A stretch of 64,000 nt of DNA from contig NZ_CP107935.1 of the NCBI RefSeq assembly GCF_036038375.1, positions 4,278,001-4,342,000 on the forward strand, given 5' to 3'. A model generated the notes under the pieces. That model did not search any database. It was given only the letters and a program-made list of their open reading frames with translations, and was not told the origin of the DNA. The position numbers and the translations under genes are program-made. Below, in pieces: positions 40,378 through 49,437 of this stretch; positions within the stretch are counted from its first letter, which is position 1; the number at the start of each line of letters is the position of its first letter. Source of the stretch: Streptomyces sp. NBC_00414. Its GTDB lineage: Bacteria; Actinomycetota; Actinomycetes; Streptomycetales; Streptomycetaceae.

Positions 40378-41969
40378 GCCGCCGTGCTCCCACTCCAGAT
40401 GTCCGTGAACCGGTCGAGCAGCGCGGCCGCCGCCGTCACGTCGTCCGTGAGCGGCCGGTCGGTCGCATCCGCGTCGAGCACCGATTCGGCGATCTCCAGC
40501 GCCCTGCCCACCGGCAGCTCCGGGTCGGGACGCAGGCCGCGCTGGCGCAACGCCCGTACGGCGGCCACGAGTTCGCAACCGACGACGAGACGGTACGCGC
40601 TGCACGCGCGCAGGGTCTGGCGAGCCGCGAGCGAGGCGAAACTCGCCTGCTCCTCGACGCCCCGGGAGAGTACAGCGTGGCCGAGCGAGGCGGGCGCGGA
40701 GAAGGCCCGCAGGTCACCGAGGGCGGCCCCGGCGGCGTACTCCAGGATCATCACGCCGGAGGAGGCCGCCTCGTGGTCGGCGAGGAAGGGGCGCAGCCGG
40801 GTGTAGGAGGGCTCGTTGAGGGTCGACAGGCGTGAGGTCGACAGCCGGGCGACCTGGGTGAGGGAGAGCCTGAAGTGGTCCAGGGCGAGGGCGAGTTGGG
40901 CCTGGTAGAAGCCGCCGTGGTGGTAGGCGGCCATGTCCTCGGCGCAGATCAGCGGGTTCTCGGCGGCCGCGTTGATCTCGACGGCCAGGACCTCCTCCAG
41001 CGCGTCGGCCGCGTCGTGCGCGGGGCCGTGGATCTGGGGCACGCACCGGAAGCCGTACGGGTCCTGGATCCGGCCGAGCGGCGGTGTCGGGCGGTCGGGC
41101 GCGCCGATCATCTCCCGCATCCGCCGGGCCACTTCGGTCGATCCGCGATGCGGCCGGGCGGCGTGCACGGGCGCCGCGTACGCCTCGTACGAGCCGTCCA
41201 CCGCAACCAGCGACAGTGCGGCGACGACCTGTGTGGCACCGATGAGCCCGCGCAGTTCGTGGAGGGCGAGCGCCGACTGGCCGAGGGTGAGGGCGTTGCT
41301 GCTGATGAGCGCGAGGGCGTCGTTGTTGTCGAGCGGCTGCGGTTCGGGCGCGACCACCGTCGCCGTCGCCGTAACTGTCGCTGTGGCTGTGGCTGTGGCA
41401 GTCGCCGGCAAGCCCGAGGCGCCTCCCGGTGTCGCGTCCGCGCCGCGCCAGGGATGCTCCCCCGCCAGTGCCAGCCCCAGCTGCGCCAGGGCCGCGATGT
41501 CGCCGGTCCCCACCGAGCCGAACTCGTTCACGACGGGGTACGCGCCGGTCTCCAGCGCCTCGCACAGCGCGGTGACGACGGTGGGGCGCAGGCCCGCGCC
41601 GCCCGCTAGGAGCTGGTTCGCCCGTACTGCGAGCATCGCGCGGACCTCCCGGGCGGGCAGCTCCGCCCCGATGGCCCCCGCATGGCTGCGCAGCAGGCGC
41701 AGACCGTGCTCGGCGGCCGCCTCGGTGGGCACGTCCTCGTTCCGGTTCGCGCCGACGCCGGTGGACCGGCCGTACACGCGGCCGGTCGCGGCGATGCGCC
41801 GGGCCGCGTCCCAGGATTCCTCGACGCGCTTCATCGCGTCGGTGCCGGGGACGGGTCGCGCGGACCCGTCGGCGAGGCGTACGACGTCGGCGACGCCCGT
41901 GCTGTAACCGTCCAGCACCACGAGGCCGGTCGTCACCCCACTCGGCGTGTCCACATCCCGAGACGACAT
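40374..41969 (-). CDS. Aromatic amino acid lyase-family protein (HAL/PAL-like) with altered MIO motif
   Basis: 531 residues. Family marks are Tyr66 in VYGRSTGVGANRN, LAGGAGLRP, QDPYGFRCVPQIHG and INAAAENPLI. The MIO-forming triad, normally Ala-Ser-Gly in GSVGASGDL, is replaced: GSVGTGDIAAL has one residue fewer and Gly154-Thr155-Gly156 at the site. The cofactor may therefore not form, or form differently. Residues about 188-205 are an Ala-Thr-Val repeat encoded by eight hexamers (41359-41406). It is coupled to the SIS regulator and divergent from the osmoprotectant ABC genes. It should not be called a normal hutH; a lyase paralogue, a mutase-like enzyme or a non-enzymatic protein are the options. 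Confidence 0.82.
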   Translation of the reverse strand: MSSRDVDTPSGVTTGLVVLDGYSTGVADVVRLADGSARPVPGTDAMKRVEESWDAARRIAATGRVYGRSTGVGANRNEDVPTEAAAEHGLRLLRSHAGAIGAELPAREVRAMLAVRANQLLAGGAGLRPTVVTALCEALETGAYPVVNEFGSVGTGDIAALAQLGLALAGEHPWRGADATPGGASGLPATATATATATVTATATVVAPEPQPLDNNDALALISSNALTLGQSALALHELRGLIGATQVVAALSLVAVDGSYEAYAAPVHAARPHRGSTEVARRMREMIGAPDRPTPPLGRIQDPYGFRCVPQIHGPAHDAADALEEVLAVEINAAAENPLICAEDMAAYHHGGFYQAQLALALDHFRLSLTQVARLSTSRLSTLNEPSYTRLRPFLADHEAASSGVMILEYAAGAALGDLRAFSAPASLGHAVLSRGVEEQASFASLAARQTLRACSAYRLVVGCELVAAVRALRQRGLRPDPELPVGRALEIAESVLDADATDRPLTDDVTAAAALLDRFTDIWSGSTAA

Positions 41970-42074
41970 AGAGCGCAAACTCCCCTCAATCCGGGCATTC
42001 GGTCTTACCTGTCGATCACAGGAAACCGGCGATCGACACCACACCGTTGACAAGCTATTCAAGTACAGAGAACT

Positions 42075-42092
42075 CTGCATGACTATATGCAG
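42075..42092. promoter_or_regulatory. Inverted repeat in the lyase-ABC divergent region
   Basis: CTGCAT, a 6-nt spacer, ATGCAG. It lies 18 bp before the ATG of the ABC ATPase and 105 bp from the lyase start. Candidate operator, perhaps for the SIS regulator. Confidence 0.5.
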
Positions 42093-42110
42093 CCGGGCAA
42101 GGGACACCTC

Positions 42111-43187
42111 ATGATCCAGTTCGACGCGGTCCACAAGCGTTTCCCGAATGGCACCACCGCGGTCCACGACCTCTCCCTGGAGATGCCTGAAGGGGGCGTG
42201 ACCGTCCTCGTGGGATCTTCCGGTTGCGGCAAGACGACGACCCTTCGGATGATCAACCGGATGGTCGACCCCACCTCGGGCACCATCCGGGTCGGCGGCC
42301 GTGACGTGCTGGAACAGGACGCCGCCGACCTCCGCCGCTCCATCGGTTACGTCATCCAGCAGTCGGGGCTCTTCCCGCACCGCACGGTTCTCGACAACAT
42401 CGCGACCGTGCCGCTGCTCCTCGGCTGGGGGCGCCGCAAGGCACGGTCCCGGGCCGCGGAACTCCTGGAGACGGTCAGCCTGACCGCCGAGGCCGGGAAG
42501 CGCTACCCTCACCAGCTCTCCGGCGGCCAGCAGCAGCGCGTCGGCGTGGCCCGCGCGCTCGCGGCCGACCCGCCGGTGCTCCTGATGGACGAGCCGTTCG
42601 GCGCCGTCGACCCGGTCGTCCGCACCCAGCTCCAGGACGAACTGCTCCGGCTCCAGAAGGAGCTGAACAAGACGATCGTCTTCGTCACGCACGACATCGA
42701 CGAGGCGGTACGGCTCGGCGACCGGATCGCCGTGTTCCGCACCGGCGGTCACCTCGTCCAGTGCGCCACCCCGGCCGAGCTGCTGGCCCGCCCGGCGGAC
42801 GACTTCGTCGCGGACTTCCTGGGCGCCGAACGCGGCCTGAAGCTGCTGTCCCTGACCTCGCTCAAGGGCATCCCACAGGCCCCGGCCCCCGAGAGCGGTA
42901 CCTGGGAACTGGTCCTGGACAGCGCCCGCAAACCCCTGCACTGGCGCCCCAAGAACACCGGGGACACCGCAGGAACCGGAGAAACCACAGCAACCGCAGC
43001 AACCGAACTCCCCGTACGCCCCCTGCGCGACACGGACTCCCTGCTCGCCGCCCTCAACGAGTCCATCGCCTCTCCGGCCGGACTCGTGGCCCGGGTCGGC
43101 GCCGACGGCGCCCTCACCGGAGTGACCTCGCGCGACGAGATCCACCGGCACGCGGGACAGGCCCACGCGGAAGCCCGGGTGGCCTGA
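42111..43187 (+). CDS. Osmoprotectant ABC transporter ATPase (OpuCA/ProV type)
   Basis: A 358-residue ATPase with Walker A GSSGCGKTTTLRM, Q-loop VIQQSGLFPH, signature LSGGQQQRVGVARAL, Walker B VLLMDEPFGAVDP and H-loop FVTHDIDEA. The C-terminal region (about 240-358) resembles the CBS-type osmosensor region of OpuA/ProV but is degenerate and Thr/Ala-rich. The ATG at 42111 has AAGGGA upstream. It is first of four genes forming a complete importer: ATPase, two permeases, binding protein. It is coupled to permease 1 (TGATG). Confidence 0.93.
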   Translation: MIQFDAVHKRFPNGTTAVHDLSLEMPEGGVTVLVGSSGCGKTTTLRMINRMVDPTSGTIRVGGRDVLEQDAADLRRSIGYVIQQSGLFPHRTVLDNIATVPLLLGWGRRKARSRAAELLETVSLTAEAGKRYPHQLSGGQQQRVGVARALAADPPVLLMDEPFGAVDPVVRTQLQDELLRLQKELNKTIVFVTHDIDEAVRLGDRIAVFRTGGHLVQCATPAELLARPADDFVADFLGAERGLKLLSLTSLKGIPQAPAPESGTWELVLDSARKPLHWRPKNTGDTAGTGETTATAATELPVRPLRDTDSLLAALNESIASPAGLVARVGADGALTGVTSRDEIHRHAGQAHAEARVA

Positions 43188-43828
43188 TGACCATCGACTG
43201 GTCGTGGATCGGCGACCACACCGACGACCTCACCACCCTCACCCTCTCCCACCTGCAGGCAGCGCTGTCCGCGGTCTTCTTCGGGCTGCTGATCTCGCTG
43301 CCGCTGGCCGTGGTCGCCCACCGGATCCGCCCCCTGCGCGGCGTCCTCCTGGGCCTGTCGAACGTCCTCTTCACGATCCCGTCGATCGCGGTCTTCGTGC
43401 TGCTCCTCCCGGTCTCCGGACTGACCCGCACCACCACGGTCGTCGGCCTGACGATCTACACCCTCGTCGTCCTCCTGCGGAACACGGTCGAGGGCCTCGA
43501 CTCGGTCCCCGCGAAGACGAAGGAGGCCGCGAAGGCCATGGGCACGCGCCCCCTGCGCGCCCTCCTCACCGTCGAACTCCCCCTCGCGCTCCCGGTGATC
43601 ATGGCGGGCGTCCGGATCGCGACGGTCATGTCGATCTCGCTGGTCTCCGTGGCCACGTACATCGGCGACGGCGGCCTCGGCCAGCTCTTCACGGACGGCT
43701 TCCAGCGCAACTTCCCGACCCCGGTCATCGTCGGCGTCGTCCTGACGCTTCTGCTGGCCCTGGTCGCGGACGCCCTGCTGGTCGCCGTCCAGTACGTACT
43801 CACCCCGTGGAAGAGGCGGCGAGCCTGA
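43187..43828 (+). CDS. Osmoprotectant ABC transporter permease 1
   Basis: 213 residues, about five or six TM helices (for example LQAALSAVFFGLLISLPLAVV, LSNVLFTIPSIAVFVLLLPV), with the EAA loop (EAAKAMGTRPLRALLTVELPLALP). Typical OpuCB/D-type permease. Its ATG overlaps the ATPase stop by one base, and permease 2 follows after one base. Confidence 0.92.
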   Translation: MTIDWSWIGDHTDDLTTLTLSHLQAALSAVFFGLLISLPLAVVAHRIRPLRGVLLGLSNVLFTIPSIAVFVLLLPVSGLTRTTTVVGLTIYTLVVLLRNTVEGLDSVPAKTKEAAKAMGTRPLRALLTVELPLALPVIMAGVRIATVMSISLVSVATYIGDGGLGQLFTDGFQRNFPTPVIVGVVLTLLLALVADALLVAVQYVLTPWKRRRA

Positions 43829-43829
43829 C

Positions 43830-44492
43830 ATGTACGAACTCTTCAAGAACCTCGGCGGCTGGCTCGTCGACAGCGAGCAGTGGACCGGCCCCGACAGCAT
43901 CGGCCACCGCCTCGCCGAACACCTCCAGTACTCGCTGCTCGCCACCCTCGTGGCGACCGTGATCGCCCTCCCGCTGGGCCTGCTGATCGGCCACACCGGC
44001 CGCGGCGCGTTCCTCGCCATCAACCTCGCGTCCTTCGGCCGTGCCCTGCCGACCGTCGGCCTGGTCGTGCTGGTCTTCCTGGCCAGCGGCCTGTCGATGT
44101 GGCCGGTGTACGTGGCGCTGGTCGCCCTCGCGGTCCCCTCGATCGTGACCAACACGTACGCGGGGATGACGGCCGTCGATCCGGACGTGAAGGACGCGGC
44201 GCGCGGGCAGGGCATGCGCTGGCACCAGGTCCTCCTCCAGGTGGAACTCCCTCTCGCGCTGCCGCTGATCATGACGGGGCTGCGGCTGGCGCTGATCCAG
44301 GTGGTGGCCACGGCGACCATCGCCGCGTACGTGTCCTTCGGCGGGCTCGGCCGGTACGTGTTCGACGGGCTCGCCCAGCGGGATCTTGTGCAGGTGCTCG
44401 GCGGGGCGGTGCTGGTCGCTCTGGTCGCCGTCGTGCTCGACCTCGCGCTGAGCGGGGTGCAGCGGGTGCTGTTCCGGCATCGGCCGGCGTAG
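43830..44492 (+). CDS. Osmoprotectant ABC transporter permease 2
   Basis: 220 residues with TM helices (YSLLATLVATVIALPLGLLI, PTVGLVVLVFLASGLSMWPV) and an EAA-like loop (VKDAARGQGMRWHQVLLQVELPLALP). It is a paralogue of permease 1 and completes the heterodimeric channel expected for OpuC-type systems. It ends in a basic tail. Confidence 0.92.
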   Translation: MYELFKNLGGWLVDSEQWTGPDSIGHRLAEHLQYSLLATLVATVIALPLGLLIGHTGRGAFLAINLASFGRALPTVGLVVLVFLASGLSMWPVYVALVALAVPSIVTNTYAGMTAVDPDVKDAARGQGMRWHQVLLQVELPLALPLIMTGLRLALIQVVATATIAAYVSFGGLGRYVFDGLAQRDLVQVLGGAVLVALVAVVLDLALSGVQRVLFRHRPA

Positions 44493-44546
44493 GCGTTGCC
44501 CTGTGCCGCCGCCGGCCGGACTTCATCTGCGGGTCCGCCGTGGCTG

Positions 44547-44573
44547 GTCGCGCAGTTCCCCGCGCCCCTGAAA
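44547..44573 (-). repeat. Family A repeat inside the ABC operon
   Basis: Reverse-orientation copy in the 156-bp gap between permease 2 and the binding protein; it may affect relative expression of the binding-protein gene. Confidence 0.8.
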
Positions 44574-44648
44574 GCACCGACCGCGGCCCTCTCGAAGAAC
44601 CGGGCGCGGCCCCCTCGATCCTCGTCACTCCCCCTCAGGAGCATCCCC

Positions 44649-45581
44649 ATGAACCGACGTACCCTTCTCGGCGGGATCTTCGCCGCCGCCTCCGTTCCCG
44701 TCCTTGCCTCGTGCAGCAGTGGGATCACCTCGCTCGACGGAGACGGGGGTGGTGGCGGTGGTGGCGGGTCGAGCAAGGACGGCATCACCATCGGGACCGC
44801 CAACTTCACCGAGAACCAGGTCCTCGGCTTCCTCTACGCGGCCGTGCTGGAGGCCGCCGGTGTGAAGACGAAGGTCCGCCCGAACCTCGGCACCCGCGAG
44901 ATCCTCATCCCCGCGCTCAAGGGCGGCGACATCGACCTGCTCCCCGAGTACCAGGGCGCCCTCCTTCACTACCTCTCCCCCAAGTCGAGGGAGACCGAGG
45001 AGGGCGAGATGCAGAACGCCCTCGCGATGGCGCTGCCCGCCGGACTCCAGGTGCTCCCCTACGGCAAGGCCGAGGACTCGGACGCGTTCGTCGTCACGCG
45101 GGAGACCGCGGAGAGGTACGGCCTGTCCTCGCTCGCCGACCTGAAGAAGCAGAACGGCAAGCTCGTCATCGGCGCCGCGCCCGAGGTGAAGAAGCGCGAG
45201 GTCGGCGTGGTGGGCCTGAAGGACCGCTACGGGGTCGAGTTCAAGGAGTTCAAGTCCCTCGACTCCTCGGGGCCGCTGGTGAAGGGCGCCCTGAAGAAGG
45301 GCGACGTGGACGTGGCGAACCTCTTCACCACGGACACCGACATCGTGGCCAACAAGTGGGTCGTCCTCACCGACCCGGAGAACCTGATCCCGGGCCAGCA
45401 CATCGTCCCCCTCGTCGCGGACCGCAGGGCCGACTCGACGGTCCGCAAGGCCCTCGCCGAACTCGGCAACGTCCTCACCACGGCGGACCTGACCGAGCTG
45501 AACCGCAAGGTCGACAAGGACAAGAAGGACCCGGAGGACGTGGCGGACGACTACGCGAAGGAGAAGGGCCTGACCGCCTGA
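44649..45581 (+). CDS. Osmoprotectant-binding lipoprotein (OpuCC/OsmF type)
   Basis: 310 residues. The signal (RRTLLGGIFAAASVPVLASC) ends in a lipobox Cys after a twin-arginine-like RRT start. A Gly-rich spacer precedes a glycine-betaine-type binding domain: ITIGTANFTENQVLGFLYAAVLE, PNLGTREILIPALKGGDIDLLPEYQGALLHYL, VTRETAERYGLSSLADLKK and VANLFTTDTDIVANKWVVL. AGGAG lies 7 nt before the ATG. Last gene of the importer; ligand likely glycine betaine, choline or a related compound. Confidence 0.92.
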   Translation: MNRRTLLGGIFAAASVPVLASCSSGITSLDGDGGGGGGGGSSKDGITIGTANFTENQVLGFLYAAVLEAAGVKTKVRPNLGTREILIPALKGGDIDLLPEYQGALLHYLSPKSRETEEGEMQNALAMALPAGLQVLPYGKAEDSDAFVVTRETAERYGLSSLADLKKQNGKLVIGAAPEVKKREVGVVGLKDRYGVEFKEFKSLDSSGPLVKGALKKGDVDVANLFTTDTDIVANKWVVLTDPENLIPGQHIVPLVADRRADSTVRKALAELGNVLTTADLTELNRKVDKDKKDPEDVADDYAKEKGLTA

Positions 45582-45692
45582 CAGCCCGACCGGGCGGGGC
45601 GAACGGTGCCTGCCGGCCGGGGCCGGGACCGGTGGGGAGGAGCCCAAGCGGACAGGGGGGCTAACCCCCGTGCCAAGCCGGCGCCGGCTCCC

Positions 45693-45698
45693 TACCGT
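45693..45698 (+). promoter_or_regulatory. -10 element of a leaderless membrane-protein gene
   Basis: TACCGT ends 7 nt before the ATG at 45706. Confidence 0.45.
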
Positions 45699-45705
45699 GG
45701 ACCTC

Positions 45706-46140
45706 ATGACCGGAATGGAAGCCCGCGACGCCGAACTCAAGAAGGAACTCGACGCCACCTTGCACGCACGCAAGGAACTGGGCGCCGAATACGAGTCCGC
45801 GCTGGTCGACTCGTTCCTGGAAAAGGTCGAACAGCGCCTGGACGGCGCGGTCGACCGCCGGGTGCGCCGCCAGCTCGCGGAACAGCAGATGGTGGTGGCC
45901 CGGGACGCGCGCTCCCCACAGGGGTCCTCGGACTCCTGGGGCGAGCGCTTCGGATTCGGGATCGTCTCCCTCGTCCTCGCGATCCCCCTGTCCGCCATCG
46001 GCGGCGGGGTCGCCCAGCTGCCCGGCCTGCTGGTCGCCTGGGCGGGCATCGTGGGGGTCAACGTGGTCCAGGCCGCGCGCCTGTCACCGAGCTTCTTCGG
46101 ACGGCGCAGGAACAAGCCCGACTCGGACTGGGACGGGTGA
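45706..46140 (+). CDS. Small membrane protein of unknown family
   Basis: 144 residues. An acidic/basic helical N-terminal half (ARDAELKKELDATLHARKELGAEY through LEKVEQRLDGAVDRRVRRQL) probably forms a coiled coil. Two TM helices follow (GFGIVSLVLAIPLSAIGGGV, LLVAWAGIVGVNVVQAA) and a short basic tail. The ATG at 45706 is chosen over 45670 because of the leaderless-type TACCGT. Confidence 0.7.
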   Translation: MTGMEARDAELKKELDATLHARKELGAEYESALVDSFLEKVEQRLDGAVDRRVRRQLAEQQMVVARDARSPQGSSDSWGERFGFGIVSLVLAIPLSAIGGGVAQLPGLLVAWAGIVGVNVVQAARLSPSFFGRRRNKPDSDWDG

Positions 46141-46173
46141 CGCGGCGGACCGCTGTTCCGTCTCGCGGGCTGT

Positions 46174-47310
46174 CTACCTGATCGCCGGGTCCCGGCTCTC
46201 CCGGAGCGTCCAGCCGATCGCGCCCGGTACTTCCCGGGCGCGGCCCGTGACACTCCGGCCGGAGGCGGCCACGGCGACCGCCGCGCCGAGGCAGAGCAAC
46301 AGGCCGGGAAGGCCCGCCACCGCGCCGAGCAGTACTGGTGCGATCAGTACGACCGCGCCGAGCAGCCGGCCGAGCTGGTGTCCGTGCAGATCCGGGCGGA
46401 ACTTCGCGCGTCCGCCGAGGGTGCGGCTCGGGCGGTCGGGCGAGGTGGCACGCAGGTTGACGGAAGCGCCGTTGCCGGGGTCGGCGAGGTACGGCCGGGC
46501 GACGTCTCGGGAGAGTTCCCCCCACACCACGTGACCGGTGTCGGCGACGAGCGCCACGGGGAGTCCTTTCTCGATCAGTTTCCAGCGCGTCGGCAGGCAC
46601 ATCCATGCTTCATGGCCGCCGAGTCGAAGCCCGGCCTGCAGCAGATCCGTGGTGGCGCGCGTCAGACCGGTGCCGCCGCCCGCCGGGTCCATCGGGTGGA
46701 TCCGAACCGGGGCTCCGCCTTCGGCCGCTGACACTTCGAGCCAGTGCGTGTGCTCGGTCCGGATCGTGCCGGGCTTGTCGCCGCGCTTCTCGTACCGCTT
46801 CCAGACGGGCGCCCCGATCCGTACGCGCACGGCGTGCACCTGCCCCGCGGCGGCGTCCGCGTGCAGAACGCGCTGGCGGGAGCCCAGCCGGTGCCCCAGC
46901 AGGTCGCCCGCGACGTAGCCGAGCGGCACGAGGGCGAGGCCTGTGACGAGGGTGCCGACGAACGCCGTCAGCGGCCCCTCGTACCGGACGGATCCGAGGC
47001 GCAGCAAGGCGAGCGGAGTGACGATCGTCAGTAGCGCGCCCGCTGCCAGGCCCCAGTCGTGGGGCGGTTTGCGCAGCGAGCGCGGGACGGACGTCTGCGG
47101 CGGTACCGGCGGGTCGGCCCGCACTCCGGGAGCCACCCGGCACGCGAGCATCCATGCGCCGGTGGCCGTCGCGGCGATCCCGAGAGCGCCGATGATGTCC
47201 CACCTGGGGGTGGGCGCGCCGGGCCGCACGAGAGCGAGACCGACCGCGACGGCGACCGCGACGAGCGCGGTACCACCGAACAAGCGAGTGAGGACCGTGG
47301 CACGTCGCAA
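46174..47310 (-). CDS. Multi-pass membrane protein, family unknown
   Basis: 378 residues. It has a hydrophobic N-terminal block (ALVAVAVAVGLALV, IIGALGIAATATGAWML), more helices near residues 85-150, a soluble middle part (GTIRTEHTHWLEVSAAEGG, RWKLIEKGLPVALVAD) and a hydrophobic C-terminal pair (LLGAVVLIAPVLLGAVAGL). The middle domain resembles the small beta-barrel regions of Streptomyces DUF-type membrane proteins, but I cannot name it. It is convergent with the small membrane protein. Confidence 0.65.
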   Translation of the reverse strand: MRRATVLTRLFGGTALVAVAVAVGLALVRPGAPTPRWDIIGALGIAATATGAWMLACRVAPGVRADPPVPPQTSVPRSLRKPPHDWGLAAGALLTIVTPLALLRLGSVRYEGPLTAFVGTLVTGLALVPLGYVAGDLLGHRLGSRQRVLHADAAAGQVHAVRVRIGAPVWKRYEKRGDKPGTIRTEHTHWLEVSAAEGGAPVRIHPMDPAGGGTGLTRATTDLLQAGLRLGGHEAWMCLPTRWKLIEKGLPVALVADTGHVVWGELSRDVARPYLADPGNGASVNLRATSPDRPSRTLGGRAKFRPDLHGHQLGRLLGAVVLIAPVLLGAVAGLPGLLLCLGAAVAVAASGRSVTGRAREVPGAIGWTLRESRDPAIR

Positions 47311-47900
47311 GGCGCACCTTTCTCCATGGCTCCGGTGACTGGACGGTCAGGGGAGTGGGGGGAGGGGTGCGCTGTTCCGTCTGGTGCAGGTGGGGGCGGA
47401 CATTGTCCGCCGGACGGCGCCGAGAAGTAAAGGGTCGGCCGGGCCGAGGGCCCGGAACCGGCCCGAACACGACCGCCGCCACGGCGGCGGCACAGCGGGA
47501 GAACACCGAAGGGCCCGGTACCTGCCGGGTACCGGGCCCTTCGTGAGCTTGCGCGGGGACCGCCGCACCCCCGTTGCCGGGGGGCGGGACGACGGCGGTC
47601 CCCGCGAGGGACGCGAGCCGGGTCAGGGCCGAGCTGCGCGTCCGTTGGCGTCCATGGAGGTCCGGGAGCCGCTCCGGAGGTCCTTGGCGCCGTTCTGGTG
47701 CCGGCGGGGCGGGAAGCTTTCCCCGTGCTGAACGCCTGGGAGGTGACCCCTGTTCGCCCTTGCCGACATCCACCAATGTGCCGTAGCCGTGTTAAGCGTG
47801 TGCTGCGTGGACGTGACGCGCTCGTACCACTTCCACGAAGTTCCGCCGTGACCGCTCACACCGCAAGTCCCCCTCCGGCGCGCGCGGTTCACCGGAGGTC
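47311..47900. other. 590-bp region with a terminator and no clear gene
   Basis: Region upstream of the membrane protein and downstream of cbs, both minus strand. I see only the hairpin at 47507-47543. The remaining open frames lack family signals and good starts. Confidence 0.6.
47507..47543. terminator. Terminator downstream of cbs
   Basis: Perfect 16-bp stem, arms CGAAGGGCCCGGTACC (47507-47522) and GGTACCGGGCCCTTCG (47528-47543), with a 5-nt loop. Confidence 0.8.
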
Positions 47901-49292
47901 CTACTGCCGTCCACCCTTGGCCAGGAAGGACAGCAGGTCCTGCCGGCTGACGACTCCGGTCGGCTTGCCCTCGACGAGGACGATCGCGGCGTCGGCGGCG
48001 CCGAGCACGGTCATCAGGTCGCCCACCGGCTCACCGGAGCCGACCTGGGGCAGCGGCGCCGACATGTGCTTCTCCAGCGGGTCGGTCAGGGAGGCCCGCT
48101 GGGTGAACAGCGCGTCGAGCAGTTCCCGTTCGACGACGGAGCCCACGACCTCGGCGGCCATCACGTCCGGGTGTCCGGCGCCCGGCTTCACGATGGGCAT
48201 CTGCGAGACGCCGTACTCGCGCAGCACCTCGATCGCCTCGCCGACCGTCTCGTCGGGGTGCATGTGGACGAGCTGCGGCATGGCGCCGTGCACCTTGTCG
48301 CTGAGGACGTCGGCGACGCGGGCGCTGGGGCCCTCGTCCTCCAGGAAGCCGTAGTCGGCCATCCACTCGTCGTTGAAGATCTTGCTGAGGTACCCGCGAC
48401 CGCTGTCCGGCAGCAGGACGACCACGACGTCGTCGGGGCCGAGCCTTTCGGCCACCCGCAGCGCGGCCACGACGGCCATGCCGCAGGAGCCGCCGACGAG
48501 CAGGCCCTCCTCCTTGGCGAGGCGCCGGGTCATCTGGAAGGAGTCCTTGTCGGACACGGCGACGATCTCGTCGGCGACGGTCCGGTCGTACGCGGTCGGC
48601 CAGAAGTCCTCACCGACGCCCTCGACGAGATACGGGCGCCCGGAGCCGCCGGAGTAGACGGACCCCTCGGGGTCGGCGCCGACGACCTGGACCTTGCCGT
48701 CGCTGGCGTCCTTCAGGTACCGGCCGGTCCCGGAGATGGTGCCGCCGGTCCCCACGCCCGTGACGAAGTGCGTGATCCGCCCCTCCGTCTGCGTCCACAG
48801 CTCAGGGCCGGTGGAGTGATAGTGCGAGGCGGGATTGTCGGGGTTGGAGTACTGGTCGGGCTTCCAGGCCCCGGGCGTCTCACGGACCAGCCGGTCGGAG
48901 ACGTTGTAGTACGAGTCGGGGTGCTCGGGGTCCACCGCCGTCGGGCAGACGACGACCTCGGCCCCGTACGCGCGCAGCACGTTGATCTTGTCGGTGCTCA
49001 CCTTGTCGGGGCACACGAAGATGCACTTGTAGCCCTTCGTCTGGGCCACGATGGCAAGGCCCACACCCGTGTTGCCGCTGGTCGGCTCGACGATCGTGCC
49101 GCCCGGCTGGAGCTCGCCGCTCTTCTCCGCGGCCTCGATCATGCGCAGGGCGATGCGGTCCTTCACGGACCCGCCGGGGTTGAAGTACTCGACCTTCGCG
49201 AGGACGGTCGCCTGGATGCCGGCGGTCACGCTGTTGAGTCTCACCAGCGGGGTGTTGCCGACGAGACTGATCATCGAGTCGTGGAATTGCAC
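47901..49292 (-). CDS. cbs: Cystathionine beta-synthase with C-terminal CBS pair
   Basis: 463 residues. A fold type II PLP enzyme with the Schiff-base Lys44 (FNPGGSVKDRIALRM), PTSGNTGVGLAIVAQTKGY and the PLP phosphate loop GVGTGGTISGTGRY. After about residue 335 come two CBS motifs (LVHMHPDETVGEAIEVLREYGV and GDLMTVLGAADAAIVLVEGK). It converts serine and homocysteine to cystathionine, or acts as an O-acetylserine sulfhydrylase-like enzyme. The C-terminal CBS domains suggest nucleotide/SAM control. It diverges from the SGNH hydrolase gene. Confidence 0.93.
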   Translation of the reverse strand: MQFHDSMISLVGNTPLVRLNSVTAGIQATVLAKVEYFNPGGSVKDRIALRMIEAAEKSGELQPGGTIVEPTSGNTGVGLAIVAQTKGYKCIFVCPDKVSTDKINVLRAYGAEVVVCPTAVDPEHPDSYYNVSDRLVRETPGAWKPDQYSNPDNPASHYHSTGPELWTQTEGRITHFVTGVGTGGTISGTGRYLKDASDGKVQVVGADPEGSVYSGGSGRPYLVEGVGEDFWPTAYDRTVADEIVAVSDKDSFQMTRRLAKEEGLLVGGSCGMAVVAALRVAERLGPDDVVVVLLPDSGRGYLSKIFNDEWMADYGFLEDEGPSARVADVLSDKVHGAMPQLVHMHPDETVGEAIEVLREYGVSQMPIVKPGAGHPDVMAAEVVGSVVERELLDALFTQRASLTDPLEKHMSAPLPQVGSGEPVGDLMTVLGAADAAIVLVEGKPTGVVSRQDLLSFLAKGGRQ

Positions 49293-49437
49293 CGTTGTCT
49301 CCGGAGCTGAAAAGAAATGGTCGGGATGGTTCCGTCAGCCTAAGCCCCTCCTGGGCGTTCACACCGCGTTGAGATTGACCGACGGTCTGTACGGGGCAAG
49401 GAGTGGGTGTACGGCTAAGAGGAGGTGGCGGCTTCGC

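Noticed and set aside
40374..41969. Calling this gene hutH
   Set aside because: The MIO triad is missing and the sequence differs from the canonical histidase; a normal hutH is expected elsewhere.
47623..47892. 89-codon open frame in the 47.3-47.9 kb gap
   Set aside because: It has no family signal and no ribosome binding site.
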